From the NCBI RefSeq assembly GCF_006016075.1, contig NZ_CP040093.1, positions 1,542,501 through 1,606,500 on the forward strand: a DNA stretch of 64,000 nt, read 5' to 3'. The notes beneath the pieces were generated by a model, which worked only from the letters and a program-made list of their open reading frames with translations, searched no databases and was not told where the DNA came from. Shown here in pieces: positions 58,043 to 64,000 of this stretch. The translations under genes were made by a program, and so were the position numbers. Position 1 is the first letter of the stretch, and each line of letters opens with the position of its first letter. Source of the DNA: Caloramator sp. E03. GTDB lineage: Bacteria > Bacillota > Clostridia > Clostridiales > Caloramatoraceae.

Positions 58043-59083
58043 TTAAGCAGACAGAAGCCAGTTATTAATATTTTTTTCATCAACTAAAATACCAGCAACT
58101 TGTGCAGGAGTTAGATTGTTTAAAGAATAGTGAGGTCTTAAAAAATTATAATGGAAAATAAACATTGCTATTAGAGTGTTTGCACTTTCAAATGATTTAA
58201 AACCTCTTTTACGTTTATACCAGTCTTTAAATGTATCATTAAAAGCTTCTAGCAAGTTGTTGGATATATCATCTTTAAATGATTGAACTTTTATGTGTTT
58301 TGAAGAATTAAAAATAGTTTTAGTAGCAAGATTATATGAGCCTAATCTATCGGTCACAATAGCCGATGGACATCCAAACTTACTTGCAGATTTAAACAAG
58401 GAAAAAGCTTGAGAAGCATCTCTTGAAGGAGATAAATTAAAACCAAGAACCATTCTGGTTTCTGAATCTATAATTAACCAAAGATAATGTTTTTTACCAT
58501 TAATAAAAACGACAGTTTCGTCGGCATGCCATTCATCAGATGCACTTAAATCAAGATTTTCAGTAAGTTTATTAGCTATACTTAGAAAAATTGGAGCAAA
58601 TTTTTTGCACCAAGATGCAATAGTTACATGAGAAACTTTGACATTGTAGGTTAGTTTAAAAAATTGAGATATTCTTCTTGTTGAAGAACCATTTAGATAA
58701 TAGAGGTTAAGTGCAGTAAGAATTAAAAATAATGGAAATCTCATTCTTTTAAAATCTGTCTTTCCTTTAATTAATTCACAAGATGCAGAGGGTATATTAA
58801 TAGGTTTTGCAACATAAATAGAATGACCACATTTTTTAGAGTTGCAAGTATAATGGGAATAGTACTCATAATCATGGTGCAAATAAGTACCACTACCACA
58901 AACAGGACAACGAGGATACCCTCTCAATACACGATTTTTCTTACCCTTATAATCTTCAAGAGTAAACTGACGTCTACAGTCTTTACATTGATATTTTTGA
59001 TTACCTGCTTTGTCTTTCCCAAAGCGATAGAGATTTTGACTATGGCATCTTGGACATGAAATTTTATTCAATGACTTGCACAT
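58043..59083 (-). CDS. IS6-like DDE transposase (intact)
   Basis: 346 residues. Two N-terminal zinc-finger-like units (CPRCHSQNLYRFG...CKDC and CPVCGSGTYLHHDYEYYSHYTC) precede a helix-turn-helix segment and a DDE core: first Asp in SDEWHADETVVFINGKKHYLW, second in SAIVTDRLGSYN, Glu in NNLLEAFNDTFKDWYKRKRGFKSFES. The C-terminus FIFHYNFLRPHYSLNNLTP is typical. The Shine-Dalgarno site is in a 16-bp hairpin. Confidence 0.9.
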   Translation of the reverse strand: MCKSLNKISCPRCHSQNLYRFGKDKAGNQKYQCKDCRRQFTLEDYKGKKNRVLRGYPRCPVCGSGTYLHHDYEYYSHYTCNSKKCGHSIYVAKPINIPSASCELIKGKTDFKRMRFPLFLILTALNLYYLNGSSTRRISQFFKLTYNVKVSHVTIASWCKKFAPIFLSIANKLTENLDLSASDEWHADETVVFINGKKHYLWLIIDSETRMVLGFNLSPSRDASQAFSLFKSASKFGCPSAIVTDRLGSYNLATKTIFNSSKHIKVQSFKDDISNNLLEAFNDTFKDWYKRKRGFKSFESANTLIAMFIFHYNFLRPHYSLNNLTPAQVAGILVDEKNINNWLLSA

Positions 59084-59154
59084 AATTTCATCTCTCCTTC
59101 GGAGGTATTTTGTTTTTCGCTATATATAAGATAACTCAAAGGAGAGATGAAATT
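59084..59154 (-). promoter_or_regulatory. Hairpin masking the transposase ribosome binding site, copy B
   Basis: A 16-bp perfect inverted repeat (59084-59099 with 59139-59154) with a 39-nt loop. On the minus strand the 3' arm is AAGGAGAGATGAAATT, directly before the ATG at 59083. A TATATA-type -10 lies in the loop, so a transcript from the element's own promoter would lack the 5' arm and be translatable, while read-through RNA would not. Confidence 0.75.
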
Positions 59155-59204
59155 CAAATATCATATAACTTAACAAAACTAGAATTATTATAAGGAGGGG
59201 GAAA

Positions 59205-60224
59205 ATGAAAAAGGTTAGGGTTGAAGATGCTGTTGGAATGGTACTTGCCCACGATCTTACAAAAATAATTCCAGGTAAATTTAAAGGGGCAGCATTTAAA
59301 AAAGGACACATTATTGAAGAAAAAGATATAATAGAGCTAAAAAGTATGGGTAAAAATCATGTGTATATATTAGAAATTAATGAAGGTATTATACATGAGG
59401 ATGATGCTGCCATAAAAATTGCAAAGGCAGCTTCAGGGGAAAATATTATCCTTCAAGGTCCATCGGAGGGGAAAATAAATTTTATAGCAGAAAAGAGAGG
59501 AATTTTAAAAGTTAATGAAAGAGCACTATATAAGATAAATAGTATAGAAATGATTATGTTTGCTACTCTTCATAACAATACCATTGTAGATAAGAATAAA
59601 TCAGTTGGAGGAACAAGAATAATACCTTTGACTATTGAAAAGGAGAAGATTGATGAAGTTGAAAATATATGCAAAGAATATGGGAAGGTTATAAGTGTAA
59701 AAGAGTTTAAAAGTTGTAAAGTTGGATTAATAGTAACAGGAACAGAAGTATATGAAAAAAGGATAACGGATAAGTTTGGGCCTGTACTTAAAAATAAAAT
59801 AAGTGAATATCAATGTACATTAGATATAATAAAATATGCCAGAGATGATAAAGAAGCTATAAAAAATGTAATTGAAGATCTTATAGATGAAGGATGTGAA
59901 ATAATACTTTTATCTGGGGGAATGTCCGTTGATGCTGATGATGTAACCCCATCAGCAATAAAGGATGTGGCAGATAATGTTATAATATATGGAGCACCGG
60001 TTCTTCCGGGGGCTATGTTTATGATGGCTTATAAAAATAATATACCATTAATTGGAATACCTGCCTGTGGCATGTATTATAAGATTACTATTTTTGATTT
60101 AATATTTCCAAGAATTCTTGCAGGGGAGATTATAACAAGGGATGACATAATAAGATTAGGTCATGGCGGATATTGTGAAAGCTGCAAAGAATGCCGTTTC
60201 CCAAGTTGCAGCTTTGGAAAATAG
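59205..60224 (+). CDS. Molybdopterin-binding protein with C-terminal cysteine cluster
   Basis: 339-residue protein with a MoaB/Mog-type molybdopterin-binding domain: GLIVTGTEVYEKRITDKFGP, EIILLSGGMSVDADDVTPSA, GAPVLPGAMFMMAY and IGIPACGMYYK. The last residues carry a CESCKECRFPSCSFGK motif that could bind metal. It lacks the full MoeA length, so it is MoeA-related rather than MoeA itself. AGGAGGGGG lies before ATG 59205. It leads the ModABC-XdhC run and lies just downstream of an IS6-like insertion. Confidence 0.82.
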   Translation: MKKVRVEDAVGMVLAHDLTKIIPGKFKGAAFKKGHIIEEKDIIELKSMGKNHVYILEINEGIIHEDDAAIKIAKAASGENIILQGPSEGKINFIAEKRGILKVNERALYKINSIEMIMFATLHNNTIVDKNKSVGGTRIIPLTIEKEKIDEVENICKEYGKVISVKEFKSCKVGLIVTGTEVYEKRITDKFGPVLKNKISEYQCTLDIIKYARDDKEAIKNVIEDLIDEGCEIILLSGGMSVDADDVTPSAIKDVADNVIIYGAPVLPGAMFMMAYKNNIPLIGIPACGMYYKITIFDLIFPRILAGEIITRDDIIRLGHGGYCESCKECRFPSCSFGK

Positions 60225-60233
60225 GAGGTTAGT

Positions 60234-61031
60234 ATGAAAAAGAGTATTATTACTATTTTCATAATTATTTTCATTTCTGGGGGGTTATTTAAGCTTTTTA
60301 ATATTAAAATTAAGGCTTCATCTTCAAATAAAGCAGATAAAGAAATTACTGTTACGGCAGCGGCAGATTTAGTATTTGCCTTTAGAGAAATAGGTGAACT
60401 TTATGAAAAAAGTACAGGCAATAAGGTAAAGTTTATTTTTTCATCCTCAGGAACGGCAAGGGAGCAGATTGAAAATGGTGCACCTTATGATGTTTATGCC
60501 AGTGCAAATATTAAATATGTTGATGATTTAATAGGTAAAGATAAGATAATTCCTGATACTAAAAAGATTTATGCCATAGGAAGAATAGGAGTTGCCACAA
60601 ATGTTAAAAGCTCATTAAAAGTAAATGATGTAAGAGATTTGTTAAAGACTGAATATAAAAAAATAGCAATTGCAAATCCGGAACATGCACCTTATGGATT
60701 AGCCTCAAAGGAAGCGTTAGAATCCTTAGGACTTTGGGAAAAACTAAAGGATAAAATAATATACTGTAAGGATATTCAAGATGTTTTAACCATGATAAAA
60801 TCTGGCAATGTGGAGGCTGGATTTATATCTTTATCTGTATATAGAAAGGATGAAGTTAATTTTCTATTAATTGATGATAAACTACATAAACCTTTAAAGC
60901 AGGCTATTGCTGTTGTTAAGGGAACAAAAAATGAAAAAATAGCAAGGGATTTTATAAAGTTTGTAAATGGGAAACAGGGTAGAGATATTATGAAAAAATA
61001 TGGGTTTGTTTTACCAGGAGAGATAGATTAA
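60234..61031 (+). CDS. modA: Molybdate-binding protein ModA
   Basis: 265-residue periplasmic-type binding protein for molybdate: ITVTAAADLVFAFREIGELYEKSTG, FSSSGTAREQIENGAPYDVYASA, and C-terminal FIKFVNGKQGRDIMKKYGF. The N-terminus is a hydrophobic segment of about 20 residues followed by IKASSS, which could be a signal peptidase I site. No lipobox cysteine is seen, unusual for a Gram-positive binding protein that must stay at the membrane. The next gene starts one base later. Confidence 0.93.
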   Translation: MKKSIITIFIIIFISGGLFKLFNIKIKASSSNKADKEITVTAAADLVFAFREIGELYEKSTGNKVKFIFSSSGTAREQIENGAPYDVYASANIKYVDDLIGKDKIIPDTKKIYAIGRIGVATNVKSSLKVNDVRDLLKTEYKKIAIANPEHAPYGLASKEALESLGLWEKLKDKIIYCKDIQDVLTMIKSGNVEAGFISLSVYRKDEVNFLLIDDKLHKPLKQAIAVVKGTKNEKIARDFIKFVNGKQGRDIMKKYGFVLPGEID

Positions 61032-61703
61032 ATGAAAGGAATTGATTTGTTTCCATTGCTTTTATCTTTAAAGGTTGCATCTACATCAACGATTATAAGC
61101 ATAATTTTAGGACTTCCAATTGCATATTTTTTAAGCAAAAGAAATGATAGGCTATCGGATTTTATTGATACTATAACCAATTTACCTGTAGTTTTACCTC
61201 CAACAGTTCTAGGATATTATTTGCTCGTATTTATTGGAAGACAGTCCCTAATTGGAAGATTTCTTGAGGATAATTTTAATGTTATGATAGTTTTTACTCC
61301 TACAGGAGCTGTAATTGCTTCAATGGTAGTATCAATACCTTATATGATAAAAGCCTCAAAGGTATCTTTATCAGAGGTAAATGAGGATTATATAAACGCA
61401 GCAAGGTTACTTGGCAGGGGAGAAATTAATATATTCTTTACAATTATTATTCCAATATGCTGGAGAGGGATAATGTCTGGAATTACTATGACCTTTGTAA
61501 GGGCATTGGGAGATTTTGGGACAACCCTTATGGTTGCGGGAAGCATACCAGGTAAAACTCTTACTATGCCTATTGCAATATATGATGCACTTCAATCTGG
61601 CAATAATGCAATGGCAAATTTTCTTGTTTTTATTATGACATTTATTTCAATAATTGTACTTTATATATTAAACTGGCTTGAAAAGAAGATAAAAAGGGGA
61701 TGA
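61032..61703 (+). CDS. modB: Molybdate ABC transporter permease ModB
   Basis: 223-residue membrane protein with about five segments and the permease coupling motif in INAARLLGRGEINIFFTIIIP. It contains LPVVLPPTVLGYYLLV and RALGDFGTTLMVAGSIPGKTLTMPIAIYDAL, typical of ModB. It starts directly after the modA stop. Confidence 0.95.
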   Translation: MKGIDLFPLLLSLKVASTSTIISIILGLPIAYFLSKRNDRLSDFIDTITNLPVVLPPTVLGYYLLVFIGRQSLIGRFLEDNFNVMIVFTPTGAVIASMVVSIPYMIKASKVSLSEVNEDYINAARLLGRGEINIFFTIIIPICWRGIMSGITMTFVRALGDFGTTLMVAGSIPGKTLTMPIAIYDALQSGNNAMANFLVFIMTFISIIVLYILNWLEKKIKRG

Positions 61704-61707
61704 TTTT

Positions 61708-62760
61708 GTGCTTGAGGTATCTATTTCTAAAACTATTGGGAATTTTAAACTTACATCCTCTTTTTGCTGTGAAAAAGAAATCTTGGGGATTATTGGACCT
61801 TCAGGCTGTGGGAAAAGTATGACTTTAAAGTGTATAGCTGGGATTTTCACCCCTGATGATGGATATATAAGGCTTTACGGGAAAGAACTTTTTAATTCAT
61901 ATAAAAAAATAAATGTTATTCCTCAACAAAGAAATATAGGATATGTATTTCAAAATTATGCTCTTTTCCCACATCTTACTGTATATGAGAACATAGCCTA
62001 TGGAATAAGTAAAATTGAAAAGAAAATTCGCCATAATAAAGTTATGGATATGATAGATAAAATGCAGCTTAATGGACTTGAAAAAAGGTATCCATCCCAG
62101 CTTTCTGGAGGACAGCAGCAAAGGGTTGCATTAGCAAGGAGTCTTATTACAGAACCTAAACTTTTACTTTTAGATGAGCCTTTTTCAGCTCTTGATACAA
62201 ATGTTAGGAATACTTTAAGAAAGGAACTTTTAAATATAGTAAGGCAAAGATATAATGGCATAGTGATTCTTGTAACTCATGATATCGAAGAGGCCTATGA
62301 GATGAGCAATAAGATATTAATAATGAATGATGGGAGGGTTGTTCAGGCTGGAGATAAAAAAGAGGTTATTAGAAATCCTGCTTCTTTAATAGCAGCAAGG
62401 ATTACGGGATGTAAAAATTTTTTTGATGCAAAACTTATAGGTAAAGAAGGAGAATATACAATTATAAAATCAAAGGAAATTATGCTATATGTTAAAAAAA
62501 ATAATTTTTTATCATATTCTAATATAATTGCAGGAGTAAGAGCAGAGGATATAACGATTTTACAAGAAAATAATGGTAAATTGAATACATTTAATTGTAA
62601 AATTATTGATATAATAGAAGGATTATCTCATACAATGATTATTGCTGATTGTATGGGTATACCCCTTGAGGTTCAAGTTTCAAATAATGACACATATTTA
62701 AAAAATAAAGAAAGAATACTTTTACATATACCTCCAGATAGAATATTTTTATTAAAATAA
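61708..62760 (+). CDS. modC: Molybdate ABC transporter ATPase ModC
   Basis: 350-residue ATPase with Walker A GPSGCGKSMTLK, Q-loop, signature LSGGQQQRVALARSL, Walker B LLLLDEPFSALD and switch histidine VTHDIEEA. The C-terminal 100 residues form a Mop-type molybdate/nucleotide-binding domain that is usual in ModC. It uses a GTG start (MLEVSISKT) after GGGGATG. Confidence 0.95.
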   Translation: MLEVSISKTIGNFKLTSSFCCEKEILGIIGPSGCGKSMTLKCIAGIFTPDDGYIRLYGKELFNSYKKINVIPQQRNIGYVFQNYALFPHLTVYENIAYGISKIEKKIRHNKVMDMIDKMQLNGLEKRYPSQLSGGQQQRVALARSLITEPKLLLLDEPFSALDTNVRNTLRKELLNIVRQRYNGIVILVTHDIEEAYEMSNKILIMNDGRVVQAGDKKEVIRNPASLIAARITGCKNFFDAKLIGKEGEYTIIKSKEIMLYVKKNNFLSYSNIIAGVRAEDITILQENNGKLNTFNCKIIDIIEGLSHTMIIADCMGIPLEVQVSNNDTYLKNKERILLHIPPDRIFLLK

Positions 62761-62772
62761 AGAGGTGAGCTT

Positions 62773-63567
62773 ATGTCAGAAGATATTATAATTGAAAAGT
62801 TAAACGAGGCTATTAAACAAAATAAAGGTGCAGGCCTTGTTAGTGTTGTTGATTCGACTGGCTCAAGCCCAGGAAAAAAGGGATTTATTATGGCAGTTTT
62901 TGATGATAAAAGTACTGTTGGTACAATTGGAGGTGGAGAGGTAGAAAAGTTAGTAATAGAAAAAGCAATAAAATGTATTGATGAAGGAAGAGATGAACTT
63001 TTAACTTTTAAGCTTGAAGATAAAGGAGATCTTCACATACAGTGTGGGGGAACAATCACCATATTTATAAAAACCTTTGGAAGAAAAGATAAGCTTTTGA
63101 TTGCTGGAGGAGGGCATGTTTCAAAGGCAATATATGAAATAGCAAAAAATTTTAATTTTAAAATAGTTATCTTCGAAGATAGAAAAGAATATGGAAACAT
63201 TGAAAGGTTTCCAAACTGTGAGATTATTATTGGAGATATAGGTGAGAATATTAAAAATTATAATATCGATAATAGGTGTTATATTGTAATAGTAACAAGA
63301 GGGCATATACAGGATGAAAATGCTTTAAAAGCTTCTTTAAATAGAGGTGCAGCTTATGTTGGTATGATAGGAAGCATAAATAAAACAAAACATATAATGC
63401 AAAATCTATTAAATGAAGGATATTCAAAGGATGAACTTGAAAGAGTTTATGCTCCAATTGGTATTTGTATTGGAGGGGATAGTGCAGAGGAAATAGCTCT
63501 TAGTATTTTGTCGGAAATATTTATTGTTAAAAATAAGGGGCAATTAAGACATAAAAGGGATATTTAA
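62773..63567 (+). CDS. XdhC/CoxI-type molybdoenzyme maturation factor
   Basis: 264-residue accessory protein with the N-terminal XdhC/CoxI domain (GLVSVVDSTGSSPGKKGFIM, VGTIGGGEVEKLVIEKA) and a C-terminal Rossmann domain (LLIAGGGHVSKAIYEIA, VTRGHIQDENALKASLNRGAAYVGMIGS). XdhC proteins handle the cofactor and its sulfur (or selenium) before insertion into xanthine-dehydrogenase-type enzymes. It lies directly after modC, 13 nt apart, and serves the hydroxylases 11-18 kb upstream. Confidence 0.88.
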   Translation: MSEDIIIEKLNEAIKQNKGAGLVSVVDSTGSSPGKKGFIMAVFDDKSTVGTIGGGEVEKLVIEKAIKCIDEGRDELLTFKLEDKGDLHIQCGGTITIFIKTFGRKDKLLIAGGGHVSKAIYEIAKNFNFKIVIFEDRKEYGNIERFPNCEIIIGDIGENIKNYNIDNRCYIVIVTRGHIQDENALKASLNRGAAYVGMIGSINKTKHIMQNLLNEGYSKDELERVYAPIGICIGGDSAEEIALSILSEIFIVKNKGQLRHKRDI

Positions 63568-63612
63568 GTATTTTACATGGTATGAAACAAATAAACAGGA
63601 AGAAGGGATGCT

Positions 63613-64000
63613 ATGAATGAGTATATTCTTTCTATTGATTGCGGTACACAAAGCATAAGAGCACTTATTTTTGATACAAAAGGGGAATTAATTGCAAAGG
63701 AATCAATGGAATTTAAAAGGCCATATTATTCTAATTATCCAGGGTGGGCTGAACAGGATGCTAATGTTTATTGGAATGGACTTTGTAATGTATGTAGAAG
63801 CATTAAAGAAAAAAATGAGAATATTTTTGAAAATATAGCAGGTGTTACAATAACAACTATGAGAGATACAGTTGTAAACATTGATAAAAATGGACAGCCT
63901 CTTCGTCCTGTAATACTTTGGCTTGATCAGAGGATGGCAAAGTGTGAGGAACCTATACCGTTTTTTTATAATATAATATATAGCTTAATAGGTATGAAAA
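63613..64000 (+). CDS. FGGY-family carbohydrate kinase (3' end outside window)
   Basis: Only the first 129 codons are in the window. The N-terminus NEYILSIDCGTQSIRALIFD is the phosphate-binding loop of FGGY sugar kinases, and YPGWAEQDANVYW and LDQRM match the family core. The substrate cannot be told from this part. GAAGGG precedes ATG 63613. It may begin a separate sugar operon or belong to the XdhC transcript. Confidence 0.82.
   Translation, partial: MNEYILSIDCGTQSIRALIFDTKGELIAKESMEFKRPYYSNYPGWAEQDANVYWNGLCNVCRSIKEKNENIFENIAGVTITTMRDTVVNIDKNGQPLRPVILWLDQRMAKCEEPIPFFYNIIYSLIGMK

Larger units (their letters stand above)
57854..59180 (-). mobile_element. IS6-like insertion sequence, intact copy B (1327 bp)
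   Basis: Same ends as the copy at 22629-23955 and flanked by an exact 8-bp duplication AGAATTAT (57846-57853 and 59181-59188). It carries the intact transposase. It lies 24 nt before the molybdopterin-binding protein gene. An 8-bp duplication fits the IS6 group, although the N-terminal zinc fingers also recall IS1-type enzymes, so the family call is provisional. Confidence 0.92.

Noticed and set aside
57060-59180. A composite transposon formed by the IS200 and IS6-like elements
   Set aside because: They belong to different families, have their own separate boundaries and share no ends; the neighbours are independent insertions.

Overview
The window is a low-GC, AT-rich chromosome segment around a replication origin. 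Gene order (gyrA-gyrB-remB-recF-S4-dnaN-dnaA / oriC / rpmH-rnpA-yidD-yidC-jag-mnmE-mnmG-rsmG-noc-parA-parB), type I-alpha glutamine synthetase with an ANTAR partner, LonC between rplI and dnaB, and the spore protein YyaC all point to an anaerobic, spore-forming member of the Clostridia (Clostridiaceae-like). The species cannot be resolved from the sequence alone.

Region 1 (1-9118) is the leftward replication arm: gyrA (3' end outside the window), gyrB, remB, recF, an S4 protein, dnaN and dnaA, all on the minus strand. DnaA boxes lie on both sides of dnaA, with the main cluster at 8884-9118. Region 2 (9127-20855) is the rightward arm: rpmH-rnpA-yidD-yidC-jag, then mnmE-mnmG-rsmG-noc, then parA-parB with a perfect parS touching the parB stop codon. 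An ISL3-type element sits inside the T-tract of the terminator downstream of noc. Region 3 (20557-36321) holds yyaC and an AI-2E-type transporter on the minus strand, then glnA-ANTAR, yedF-DUF3343 (selenium-linked), mscS-DUF951, rpsF-ssb-rpsR, DUF2232-gdpP-rplI-lonC-dnaB and tRNA-Thr(CGT). A degenerate IS6-like copy lies directly upstream of glnA. A second ISL3 copy is inserted into the loop of the tRNA-Thr terminator.

Region 4 (38164-57001) is a purine-catabolism island: AzgA-type permease, adenine deaminase, SsnA, a PreA-like Fe-S dehydrogenase, two complete three-subunit molybdenum hydroxylases with MocA between them, YgeY, YgeW, an 8-oxoguanine-deaminase-like enzyme and formate-tetrahydrofolate ligase. 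I infer that it imports purine bases, deaminates and hydroxylates them, opens the rings and recovers one-carbon units and carbamoyl groups. Region 5 (59205-64000) supplies the metal cofactor: a molybdopterin-binding protein, ModABC molybdate transport, an XdhC maturation factor, and the start of an FGGY kinase. An IS200-type element and an intact IS6-like copy separate regions 4 and 5.

Two themes run across the window. First, translation-initiation sites are buried in long RNA hairpins. This is true of all three transposase types and of two host genes (a UPF0180 gene and yyaC) whose Shine-Dalgarno sequence is the 3' arm of the preceding intrinsic terminator. Second, both ISL3 copies sit within intrinsic terminators and both IS6-like copies sit just upstream of a ribosome binding site.
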